A program made the position numbers and the translations under genes. DNA of 32,836 nt, taken from a bacterium. Lineage in GTDB: Bacteria; UBP14; UBA6098; JAFGQG01. Under the pieces are notes generated by a model. It saw nothing but the letters and a program-made list of their open reading frames with translations. It ran no database searches and had not been told where the DNA came from. The DNA lies in NCBI GenBank assembly GCA_016935765.1, contig JAFGQG010000032.1, forward strand, positions 1 to 32,836. Reading direction: 5' to 3'. Shown piece after piece: positions 8,962 through 15,837 of the stretch; within the stretch, counting starts at the first letter, position 1, and every line of letters starts with the position of its first letter.

Positions 8962-9135
8962 GTTAAATTCACCTTTAAATACATTATTGGTTGAAAGGTC
9001 GTGTTGATTAACATATATAAAGGATCAGGATTGCGATTTTGAAATAGAAATTCCAGTTTAACAGACATATTAAAAAATAATTTTACTAACGTTTTTTAAA
9101 CAAATTATAATTCTAATGTTTAATCGGACAAATGC

Positions 9136-9861
9136 TTAAAAATTGCCACTTTGGAACAGAGTTCCAAGGGCAGTGAACATACCCGCGCCGCCGATTATTA
9201 ACCCGATTAAGCCGCAGCCACAGCAGAATAAAACCGGTAATAGAACTGCAAGCACGGCTTTTCCCGTTGTAGTTCCATGAGCATGTTCCACACCGATGAC
9301 TTCCAGCACAATAGTCCAGATTCCTCCAACTAATCCTCCACATAAAGGGATCAATTGAATTAAAGCAGTTGAGCCTCCAGCGAAACAGACGATCCTGAAG
9401 GTTGTTTCAAACGGTCTATTTGCAGCTCCTACTATCATGAGACATAAGTGAAGAATACCACTAGAGATGAATATACCAGCAGTTATAAAAACCGGCATGA
9501 AGACTGCTGCTATAACAACGAAGAACAGGTTGAAAATAGATTCCTGTGGATATTCCGAAGCTAAAACTCCCAGACTCTGAAAAAGACCTTGCCATATTAA
9601 TCCTACAATCGCTCCCACTGAACCCAGGACAACAGCATATATAAGTGGTTCGATCAAGCCCCCTTCACTTCTCATAGCGGTAAAAGCATCGGTCGGTTTA
9701 AAAAGAACTAATTTTAAGGTTTCAAACATCGCTTGGAAGAAACCTATCTCCTGCCGATGATCCCAGGGTAAACCAGGTTTAACATCCAGCAAAATACCGC
9801 AGTTAGGACATCTATCAAAATCGGAAGCATCAAACTCAAAATCACAATTAGGACATCTCAT
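9136..9861 (-). CDS. Zinc-ribbon YIP1-family membrane protein
   Basis: 241 residues. The ATG at 9861 has a strong GGAGGG ribosome site. Four cysteines (C3, C6, C18, C21 in MRCPNC and RCPNCG) form an N-terminal zinc ribbon. A short cytosolic linker with the YIP1 signature FETLKLVLFKPTDAFTAM follows. About five hydrophobic segments come next (AVVLGSVGAIVGLIW, FFVVIAAVFMPVFITAGIF, LHLCLMIVGAA, IQLIPLCGGLVGGIWTIVLEVIGV, AVLAVLLPVLFCCGCGLIGLIIGGAG). Bacterial members of this family are integral membrane proteins of unknown role, often with a zinc ribbon at the front. The gene stands alone, with a plausible promoter and a palindrome upstream. No enzymatic motif is visible. Confidence 0.85.
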   Translation of the reverse strand: MRCPNCDFEFDASDFDRCPNCGILLDVKPGLPWDHRQEIGFFQAMFETLKLVLFKPTDAFTAMRSEGGLIEPLIYAVVLGSVGAIVGLIWQGLFQSLGVLASEYPQESIFNLFFVVIAAVFMPVFITAGIFISSGILHLCLMIVGAANRPFETTFRIVCFAGGSTALIQLIPLCGGLVGGIWTIVLEVIGVEHAHGTTTGKAVLAVLLPVLFCCGCGLIGLIIGGAGMFTALGTLFQSGNF

Positions 9862-9907
9862 ATTTCGCCCTCCTGAAAATTTTATTTTATTTAAAAACAG
9901 CTAATCT

Positions 9908-9924
9908 GTAAGATTGAATCTTAC
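9908..9924. promoter_or_regulatory. Perfect inverted repeat in the leader of the YIP1 gene
   Basis: GTAAGAT-TGA-ATCTTAC, seven-base perfect arms around a three-base centre. It lies about 47 bp upstream of the start codon and just downstream of the predicted -10 box. It is a candidate operator or small RNA hairpin. Confidence 0.4.
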
Positions 9925-9943
9925 CAATTCCAACTATTATTTA

Positions 9944-9971
9944 AATATAGATATTAAGCAAAATTTGTAAA
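9944..9971 (-). promoter_or_regulatory. Predicted sigma70-type promoter of the YIP1 gene
   Basis: On the minus strand TTTACA (9966-9971), a 16-bp spacer, then TATATT (9944-9949); each box matches five of six consensus bases. The predicted start near 9937 gives a leader of about 75 nt. Confidence 0.45.
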
Positions 9972-10266
9972 GAAGTAAATAAAGTTAACGCATTCTCTAA
10001 GTGGAAATAAACATGATCTTCGAGAAACCTTTGCAGAAAACATCTGCAGGCAACTCTTGCATGAAACCCTCAGGAATCCTGGAACGTTTCCGGACTGATT
10101 GGTGAAATATAAGAAAATAAAATTCCAACCTATGATTTCTTATCTGTTTCCAACCATCCATTCACCCAGTCTGATCATAGCTGGACTATACATTGTTCAT
10201 CTTACAGATCTTGGGTATCCATAAGTATGATGATTCAACAAAGTTTAACAGACCAACTGGCTAAAT

Positions 10267-11412
10267 TTACTCTACAAAAGAATTTTTATACTGCAGGATA
10301 ATATCGGTAACTTCAGGTCTTACAAGCATATCCGAAGGTCTTTCGCCGGCAATTAAGAGATTTCTTATTTTGGTTCCACTGAACATGATATGGTCTTCCA
10401 TGGGATGAGGACAAATTTTATCGTTGACTACAGATCCACATTTCTTGCAGTATGAAAAAGATTTAAAGAATAAAGGAGTAATGCCCAGATCCGGAAAGTC
10501 ATCGAATATCTCCTGCGCAGCGTATGGAGGATAAAAATCACCAACACCAGCATGGTCTCTTCCCACAATGAAATGAGTACATCCAAAATTTTTACGCATA
10601 ATGGAATGGAAAATTGCTTCTCTCGGACCTCCGTATCTCATTTCCGTCTCCAGAACCGCAAGTAAAGAATTGTGTTTCAAATAGTACATATCAATTAAAA
10701 CCTCATAGGTTTTTAAAATCACTTCATCCTTGAAATCTCCTTTTTTCTTCTTACCTATCAAAGGATTAATGAAAATAGCATCGACGAATGTCAAAGCGCT
10801 TTTCTGTACGTATTCATGCCCGATATGAGGAGCATTCCTGGTTTGAAAAGCCACAATACTCTTCCAGCCCCTCTCCTCAAACAGTATTCTTGTCTCAATT
10901 GGTGTTAGCGAGTACTGATAATAATCTTTGGGAGTCCTGTTGATAAGATCGATCGTTCCACCAAGGAGATAATTACCCATCGAATTTACTTTCGAGACAC
11001 CTGGATGCTTAGTATTGGAGGTTCCGAATACTTTTTCAGCATATTTACCTTTGTCATATTGGTATTTCTGCTCAACATGCAGAATTGCCAAAGGATTACC
11101 ATCGTAATATATCGAAATATCGGTACCTTTATCTATTTTTTTTGCAAAATCATCGGTTACATCGAATACCATGGGTATTGTCCAGGGAGTATCATCAACC
11201 AGCCTCATTCTTCCCAGTACAGAATTAAAATCATTTTCACACATGAATCCTTCCAATGGGCTAAAAACTCCCGTTGATATATTCTCGATATCCTTGGCAA
11301 GGTCTTTAGATACTTCAATAGATGGAAAACTATCTATATTTTCCAGCAGAGTCTTTTTTTTATCGTCCGGAAGTACTCTTTTTACAAGTTTACCACCATG
11401 TGGTTTCTGCAT
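10267..11412 (-). CDS. sat: Sulfate adenylyltransferase (ATP sulfurylase)
   Basis: 381 residues, normal length for a single-domain bacterial/archaeal enzyme. It joins sulfate to ATP to give APS and pyrophosphate. Visible signatures: QTRNAPHIGHE (190-200), the nucleotide-binding HxxH-type motif, which here has Ala where Pro is usual; GRDHAG (284-289); and FSGTKIR (344-350). C322, C325, C334 and H336 (CxxC...CxH) form the zinc site seen in many prokaryotic Sat proteins. The ATG at 11412 has an AAGGAGAT ribosome site. It is the last gene of the minus-strand cluster that also encodes an APS kinase and an SLC13-type transporter, so assimilation or PAPS synthesis is more likely than energy metabolism; no aprAB, cysH or dsr gene lies in the window. 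Confidence 0.95.
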   Translation of the reverse strand: MQKPHGGKLVKRVLPDDKKKTLLENIDSFPSIEVSKDLAKDIENISTGVFSPLEGFMCENDFNSVLGRMRLVDDTPWTIPMVFDVTDDFAKKIDKGTDISIYYDGNPLAILHVEQKYQYDKGKYAEKVFGTSNTKHPGVSKVNSMGNYLLGGTIDLINRTPKDYYQYSLTPIETRILFEERGWKSIVAFQTRNAPHIGHEYVQKSALTFVDAIFINPLIGKKKKGDFKDEVILKTYEVLIDMYYLKHNSLLAVLETEMRYGGPREAIFHSIMRKNFGCTHFIVGRDHAGVGDFYPPYAAQEIFDDFPDLGITPLFFKSFSYCKKCGSVVNDKICPHPMEDHIMFSGTKIRNLLIAGERPSDMLVRPEVTDIILQYKNSFVE

Positions 11413-11427
11413 TTTTATCTCCTTTAT

Positions 11428-11640
11428 TTATTCGATATATCCCAAATCTCTTAGCTTGGTTTTTATTTTTGTTTTTTCTTCCTCAGGAATAGAAGCTTCA
11501 TATCTCTCTTCCTCTAATAAACAGATCCTGGCTGCATATAATATGTAATCTGCTACCGATTCAAACTTGGAATTTGCTATGTGCTTTTCGATCTTATCGT
11601 GCAGAGATTTAGGCACTTCAATTTTAACGTTATCACTCAT
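11428..11640 (-). CDS. Small ribbon-helix-helix protein with LGYI tail
   Basis: 70 residues. The ATG at 11640 has an AGGAGG ribosome site. The N-terminal VKIEVPKSLHDKIEKHI then FESVADYILYAARICLLEEE fits a ribbon-helix-helix (CopG/Arc-like) DNA-binding fold: one beta strand and two helices. An acidic linker leads to the tail EEKTKIKTKLRDLGYIE. Nearly the same tail ends the second RHH protein (15511-15729) and the APS kinase of the same cluster. It sits 15 bp upstream of sat and 23 bp downstream of an AlkP-superfamily gene. It may regulate the cluster or bind a partner through the tail. No toxin gene lies next to it, so an antitoxin role is not supported. Confidence 0.8.
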   Translation of the reverse strand: MSDNVKIEVPKSLHDKIEKHIANSKFESVADYILYAARICLLEEERYEASIPEEEKTKIKTKLRDLGYIE

Positions 11641-11663
11641 ATCTTAACCTCCTATGTTTAAAT

Positions 11664-13016
11664 TCATTTATCGCCTTTTATAATGACCCTCGAGTCTATA
11701 TCTTCGGGGAAAGGGAGATCCATTAATTTTAAAATAGTAGCAAAACCATCATATACATAAGCAGGATGCAGGTCGTTAAACTGATGATTTCTAACGTACA
11801 TGAAAGCGTCATCGTAAGTGTGCATTCCCTGTCTGTAGCTTGAGCCAAAGAGTGTGTTTGAACCAAGCTTGGCTTTCAGGTCATATCCGTTATGGGGGAG
11901 CGCTACAAGATCCGGACCATCCTTTGCATATTCCCCTTGGTACACCTCCGAATTCAAATGGACTTTGTCTATGATCTTTGAACCCGTATCCGGATCCTCC
12001 AATTCATTAAGGTGGTGTGTAATTTCATTCAGTATTTTGTCATATTGTTCGCCTTGTTCCACAGTACCGCTTTCTTCACGTCCTTTAAGGTTGACATAGA
12101 ATCTTCCGGGAATCATGCTGTATGCTTTAGTTTCAGGACTTAAATCGCGCAGGCTATTCGGGTTTTCATTCTTATACACTATTAATCCTTTTTCATGCAG
12201 AATGTGATTTAAGTTAACTTCCTTTTTTATTCCACAAAATCCATGGTCGGACATTAGGATTAAATTAACTGAATCATCCAATTTATCTATGAATTTCATT
12301 ATTGAATTATCTATTTCTCTATAAAATTGGATGAACTCTTCTTTAAATTTCCCGTCATTTTCGTAGTCGAGCCAGAAGAAGTGATTTATGCGATCTGTTT
12401 CCATGATGTGAAATATGCAGAAATCCCATTTTCTATTTTCCAAAAGACCGCATGATATTTCAACTCTCTTATCAAGAATATGTAAAAGGTCATTCATCAT
12501 TTCATCTTTTTTGTCCTTCGCTTTTCCAGCATCCACATCTATTACGTAACCCATTTCTTTCAGTTTTTTTGCTTCATTTTTTGGATATACAGCGTTCTCA
12601 ATTTCAGAAGCTAAAAAACCAGAAATTAAGAGTCCATTAACCTTTCGGGGCGGATATGTTTCTGGAACGTTCATTACAATGACCTGTTTACCCTTCTCGC
12701 TCAAGTATTCCCAAAGAGTCTGCGCTTTTAAGTTAACTCCTGTCTGTATGTACATTTCCAATGGATTTGGTTTTCTATCCACGAAGCCGAAGATGCCGTG
12801 TTTGCCCGGGTTTTTGCCAGTCATAAAGCTGCTCCATGCGACCGATGAGATTGGAGGTATGACGGAATGAGTTCTCCTTATCTCACCATAATTGAGGAGG
12901 TTTTTTAGATTTGGCATAACCTCCTCATTAATCATCTTTTCCAAGAAGGTGTATGGTACGCCATCCAGACTTACGACAACTACTTTGTTCCTATTATTCT
13001 TTTTCCTGAAAAACAT
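11664..13016 (-). CDS. AlkP-superfamily phosphohydrolase/phosphomutase-like enzyme (COG3379 type)
   Basis: 450 residues, start ATG 13016 with GAAGGA upstream. It has no signal peptide, so it is probably cytosolic. Motifs of the alkaline phosphatase/sulfatase superfamily: SLDGVP with metal ligand D18; PPISSVAWSSFMTGKNPGKHG with the nucleophile Ser at 57 or 58; METDRINHFFW with Asp and His ligands; LMSDHGF with the Asp-His pair; and a late His (MHTYDD). It resembles predicted type I phosphodiesterase or nucleotide-pyrophosphatase proteins. The true substrate is unknown; the position between APS kinase and sat invites a nucleotide-sulfate or sulfate/phosphate ester, but that is inference. Its 5' part contains a perfect 10-bp inverted repeat (12893-12927). 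Confidence 0.85.
   Translation of the reverse strand: MFFRKKNNRNKVVVVSLDGVPYTFLEKMINEEVMPNLKNLLNYGEIRRTHSVIPPISSVAWSSFMTGKNPGKHGIFGFVDRKPNPLEMYIQTGVNLKAQTLWEYLSEKGKQVIVMNVPETYPPRKVNGLLISGFLASEIENAVYPKNEAKKLKEMGYVIDVDAGKAKDKKDEMMNDLLHILDKRVEISCGLLENRKWDFCIFHIMETDRINHFFWLDYENDGKFKEEFIQFYREIDNSIMKFIDKLDDSVNLILMSDHGFCGIKKEVNLNHILHEKGLIVYKNENPNSLRDLSPETKAYSMIPGRFYVNLKGREESGTVEQGEQYDKILNEITHHLNELEDPDTGSKIIDKVHLNSEVYQGEYAKDGPDLVALPHNGYDLKAKLGSNTLFGSSYRQGMHTYDDAFMYVRNHQFNDLHPAYVYDGFATILKLMDLPFPEDIDSRVIIKGDK
12893..12927. repeat. Intragenic hairpin with 10-bp perfect arms
   Basis: TGAGGAGGTT (12893-12902) and AACCTCCTCA (12918-12927), 15-nt loop. It lies near codons 30-42 of the AlkP-superfamily gene. 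The arms contain the octamer TGAGGAGG, which recurs in the window, and could form an mRNA stem near the translation start region. Confidence 0.5.
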
Positions 13017-13033
13017 TTTAATCCTTCTAATTT

Positions 13034-13645
13034 CTAAAGGTAACCCAATGACTCGAGTCTTTTTTTAATCTCCTCTTCCTCCTCAGGCGTATAAGCCTCC
13101 TCATTTGCCTCCTCATTTATAAGAAGATTCAATTCTTTTAGTTTTTTAATAACCTTCTCTGCGCTTTCTTCAACACTCTCTCTGTTCGTTTCGATTATAA
13201 TCTCAGGGTTCTCCGGATCTTCAAATGGATGGGATACGCCTGTAAAATCATCAATCTCTCCAGCCCTGGCTTTTTTGAACATCCCTTTTACATCCCTATC
13301 CTCACATACACCAACCGGACACTTTACAAATACTTCTACAAAATTTGTGGTCTCTTCCCTTATATGCTTCCTTATCTCAATGTAGGGTGACACGAAAGAG
13401 GCTAAAACGCCAACACCATTTCGACTGAGAAGCTTTGCTACAAAAGTAACCCTTTTGATATTCTCATTTCGATCTTCTTGTGAGAATCCTAAATCCTTCG
13501 TTAAACTTTTACGTACAATGTCACCATCAAGCCTTTCAATTTTGTACCCCTTGTTCCTGAGTTTTTCAGCTACAAGATCAGCCACAGTTGTCTTACCAGA
13601 ACAGGGTAATCCAGTAAACCATAGTGTGAATCCTTTATGTTCCAT
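13034..13645 (-). CDS. cysC: Adenylyl-sulfate (APS) kinase with extra C-terminal LGYL tail
   Basis: 203 residues. It phosphorylates APS to PAPS. The P-loop GLPCSGKTT is at 12-20, with LDGD at 39-42, FSQEDRNENI at 54-63, FVSPY at 84-88 and KKARAGEIDDFTG at 124-136, all typical of CysC. The core ends near residue 170. After it comes an acidic linker with a tandem NEEANEEA repeat and then EEEEEIKKRLESLGYL, which is not part of the usual enzyme but matches the ends of both RHH proteins in the cluster. The ATG at 13645 has AAGGAGG upstream and lies one base past the stop of the USP-like gene, so translation is probably coupled. Together with Sat it makes PAPS. Confidence 0.95.
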   Translation of the reverse strand: MEHKGFTLWFTGLPCSGKTTVADLVAEKLRNKGYKIERLDGDIVRKSLTKDLGFSQEDRNENIKRVTFVAKLLSRNGVGVLASFVSPYIEIRKHIREETTNFVEVFVKCPVGVCEDRDVKGMFKKARAGEIDDFTGVSHPFEDPENPEIIIETNRESVEESAEKVIKKLKELNLLINEEANEEAYTPEEEEEIKKRLESLGYL

Positions 13646-13646
13646 T

Positions 13647-14081
13647 TTAACTCCTCCTTATAGTTTTAATATCTATAACAGAAAAATTCGAACCTACAAG
13701 CTTTTTATTCAAATTTTCTGCTATAATAGTTTTTACTGAATATTGCTTAGCGACCTTCAAAATACTATCGATATAAGGTCCATCAATAATTATTATTTGT
13801 ACTTTTATTCCCTTCTCTTTTGCTTTAGATTCAAGTTCGCAAAGCTTCATATTTATTACATTATCACGGCTTTCGCAAATCTCTTTTTCAAGCTTTTCTC
13901 TAATCTTGTTACCAAGAAATCCTATATCGCAAGAGATTTTTACAGCTTTACCCTGTATCTCCTTGGTCCTAACATCAAGAAATATAAGTTTTGCTCCTTT
14001 CTCAGCAGCGTAATCAATAGAATAATCAGCTAATGAATCCGGAACAACTACCGAAGAAAAGACTGCCATTAAAGTTTCCAT
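13647..14081 (-). CDS. Universal-stress-protein-like protein
   Basis: About 144 residues from the ATG at 14081, chosen because GGAGG lies 11 nt upstream and the USP-type first strand (METLMAVFSSVVVPDSL) starts there. An earlier in-frame ATG at 14099 overlaps the transporter stop (TAATG) but lacks a ribosome site. The pattern strand, SLADYSIDYAAEKGAKLIFLDV, long helix, VQIIIIDGPYIDSILKVAKQYSVKTIIAE fits the USP alpha/beta fold. The glycine-rich ATP-binding motif near the C-terminus of classical USPs is missing, so it is probably a non-ATP-binding variant. USP-like proteins often sit beside transporters and tune them; here it directly follows an SLC13-type permease. Confidence 0.7.
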   Translation of the reverse strand: METLMAVFSSVVVPDSLADYSIDYAAEKGAKLIFLDVRTKEIQGKAVKISCDIGFLGNKIREKLEKEICESRDNVINMKLCELESKAKEKGIKVQIIIIDGPYIDSILKVAKQYSVKTIIAENLNKKLVGSNFSVIDIKTIRRS

Positions 14082-14098
14082 AAATATATCATCCTCCA

Positions 14099-15499
14099 TT
14101 ATTTCTGAATCAAACTAATTCCAATTAATGGCCAATATAATGATCCTACCAGAAGGAACATGACCCATGCGACTATGTTCATTATTAAACCAGGTTTCAA
14201 AACATCTTTAATGAGATAATAACCGGAAGAATACGCTATAGCATTTGGTGGAGTACCTATAGGAAGCATGAACGTTAAACCGGATGGAATCGCGATAGCG
14301 TAAACTAATACTTTGGGATTGATATTATATTTTGTACCGATTGCAAAAGCGATAGGCAATAAAATAGCTACAGTCGCAGAATTACTGATACCTTCTGTGA
14401 TAATTTTAGAGACAAGGGCGATTGCTGCAATGAAAAGGAATGGCGTTAAAAACGTTTTATGAAGAAAGAGAGAAGTAATCCATTCAGCTGCCCCAGTTTC
14501 GACAAGTGCTGCACCTAATGAAATAGCGCCTCCGTACATCAATATAACTCCCCAGTTTACATAATCTTCAACATCTTCCCATTTCAGAACGTTGAATATA
14601 AAGAGTAAACATGTAGAAAGCAATGCAATAACTGCGATACCAACCTCTTTGCTGATGAAAACCCAACAGAGAACAGTTACAACAACAATAAATGCCACTT
14701 TCTTTTCGATCTTTTTGAATTTGCCTATTTTATCCAGTTCATCTCTGATAGTCTGTGTCGCTGAAGAAATATCCATGGATTCGAATTTGAAGAAGGTAAA
14801 AAGAATGATTATCGCGAATATCAATAGTATTACAACAACGGGGAAAATTGAGATGAACCACTCGAAAAATCCTATTGTCAATCCCGTGTTTTCCTTTAAA
14901 AATGCTATAGCTAATGGATTTCTAGCGCCCCCCAGGAAAGTGGCTACACCACCGATGATCGACCCCCAAGCCATGGATAGGAATAGTATCATACCATATT
15001 TGCTCTGCTGGGGCTTAAGACCAAGTTTCCGGGCAATTATCATGACAACAGGAAACATTATAGCTGCTACTGCATGTTCTGGCATTATAAATGCCATTAA
15101 AGTGCAAGTAATAATGATACCGATAATTAAAGTCCTGGCGCTCCTATTAAATTTGGAAAGCATCAAGAGTGAAATCCTGTGACTTAAACCAGATTTCATC
15201 ATCGCTGCTGCAAGAATGAAAGCTCCTAGAATGAAAAACACTGCCCTGTTGCCAAAAAGCGCAAAAGCTTTTGAAGCTTCAAGTATGCCTGTTAATGGTA
15301 TTAAAGCGATTATTAGTAGACCTGTTACAGAAAGAGGAAGAGCATTTGTAGCCCACAGAATTATTGCCATGACAAACAAGCCAAGAGCCCTCTGCCCTGA
15401 AATCGATAAATTCACGGGATTGGGAAGAAAACAAATTATCCCAAAGACCAATACCGAAATAATTATTATAACGTGATTTGCTCTTGCATGATTTTTCAT
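14099..15499 (-). CDS. SLC13/DASS-family anion transporter, probable sulfate permease
   Basis: 466 residues, about 11-12 hydrophobic segments. Start ATG 15499 with GAGAT upstream. The second repeat has the conserved sodium and substrate motifs ITEGISNSATVAILLP and LPIGTPPNAIAYSSG. In the first repeat the equivalent places read IMPEHAVAAIMFP and FLGGARNPLAIA instead of the usual SNT and TPPN-like forms, so the first sodium site is altered. The family moves dicarboxylates or sulfate; the flanking sat and cysC genes point to sulfate. The stop overlaps an upstream in-frame ATG of the USP-like gene, consistent with one operon. Confidence 0.85.
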   Translation of the reverse strand: MKNHARANHVIIIISVLVFGIICFLPNPVNLSISGQRALGLFVMAIILWATNALPLSVTGLLIIALIPLTGILEASKAFALFGNRAVFFILGAFILAAAMMKSGLSHRISLLMLSKFNRSARTLIIGIIITCTLMAFIMPEHAVAAIMFPVVMIIARKLGLKPQQSKYGMILFLSMAWGSIIGGVATFLGGARNPLAIAFLKENTGLTIGFFEWFISIFPVVVILLIFAIIILFTFFKFESMDISSATQTIRDELDKIGKFKKIEKKVAFIVVVTVLCWVFISKEVGIAVIALLSTCLLFIFNVLKWEDVEDYVNWGVILMYGGAISLGAALVETGAAEWITSLFLHKTFLTPFLFIAAIALVSKIITEGISNSATVAILLPIAFAIGTKYNINPKVLVYAIAIPSGLTFMLPIGTPPNAIAYSSGYYLIKDVLKPGLIMNIVAWVMFLLVGSLYWPLIGISLIQK

Positions 15500-15510
15500 A
15501 TAATTTTATC

Positions 15511-15729
15511 TCACAAATAGCCCAGGTTTTTTAATCTCTGCCTTATCAACTCAACCTCCTTCGCGCTGAGTCTATCAAGCTGATCCAATTTACCGCCTGA
15601 CGCTACATCCCTCAATACCCATACTATAAAATCAGTAACCGAGTTAAAACCAGTATCTCGTGTTAGGTCTTTTAACTGATTATAGAGGGGTCTCGGTATC
15701 TTTATGGTTACTTTGTTATCTTTTTTCAA
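15511..15729 (-). CDS. Small ribbon-helix-helix protein with LGYL tail (TTG start)
   Basis: 72 residues from a TTG at 15729; no in-frame ATG exists before the upstream stop, and AAAAGG lies 8 nt upstream. The N-terminal VTIKIPRPLYNQLKDLTRDT then FNSVTDFIVWVLRDV is a clear ribbon-helix-helix pattern. The linker and tail read SAKEVELIRQRLKNLGYL, matching the tails of the APS kinase and the other RHH protein. It is the first gene after a strong promoter that carries an inverted repeat at its start site, which suits an autoregulating repressor. It lies 11 bp from the transporter gene. Likely a transcription regulator of the sulfate cluster; no toxin partner seen. Confidence 0.8.
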   Translation of the reverse strand: MKKDNKVTIKIPRPLYNQLKDLTRDTGFNSVTDFIVWVLRDVASGGKLDQLDRLSAKEVELIRQRLKNLGYL

Positions 15730-15745
15730 AATGCCAACCTTTTTA

Positions 15746-15763
15746 ACACTCTAATTGTAGTGT
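15746..15763. promoter_or_regulatory. Candidate operator, inverted repeat at the internal promoter
   Basis: ACACT-N8-AGTGT, five-base perfect arms, AATT inside the spacer. It lies immediately downstream of the predicted transcription start of the RHH gene. A similar site (AAACT-N8-AGTGA) lies downstream of the other cluster promoter at 17269-17286. Confidence 0.4.
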
Positions 15764-15770
15764 GATTGGT

Positions 15771-15798
15771 ATGATAATAATTTGGGTGGATTTGTCAA
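15771..15798 (-). promoter_or_regulatory. Predicted strong sigma70-type promoter of the RHH-transporter-cysC-sat genes
   Basis: On the minus strand TTGACA (15793-15798, perfect), 16-bp spacer, TATCAT (15771-15776, five of six). The expected start is near 15764, about 35 nt before the TTG start codon. Confidence 0.6.
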
Positions 15799-15837
15799 CG
15801 ATAAACAGGATTTTTCAACAAAGTACTGAGCAAATAT

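Larger units (their letters stand above)
9862..10266. other. 405-bp region without a convincing gene
   Basis: Left to right it holds the YIP1 ribosome site, a palindrome (9908-9924) and a promoter-like pair (9944-9971). Further right are small inverted repeats: TGCAG/CTGCA at 10032-10048 and the 11-bp palindrome CAGGAATCCTG at 10071-10081. The only ORF noted is 30 codons (10013-10105, plus strand, ATG to TGA) with no good ribosome site. No tRNA fold or T-run terminator was found at the 3' end of the ATP sulfurylase gene. The middle part (about 10010-10110) is richer in GC than its flanks and might be a decayed gene or a structured RNA. Confidence 0.4.

Noticed and set aside
10013..10105. 30-codon ORF in the gap before sat
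   Set aside because: No ribosome site, no recognisable motif, length expected by chance.
14592..15182. 196-codon plus-strand open frame opposite the SLC13 gene
   Set aside because: Shadow of a membrane-protein gene; product has no recognisable domain.
11428..15729. RHH proteins as toxin-antitoxin antitoxins
   Set aside because: No small toxin-like gene is adjacent to either one; both lie within the sulfate cluster and carry the shared tail.
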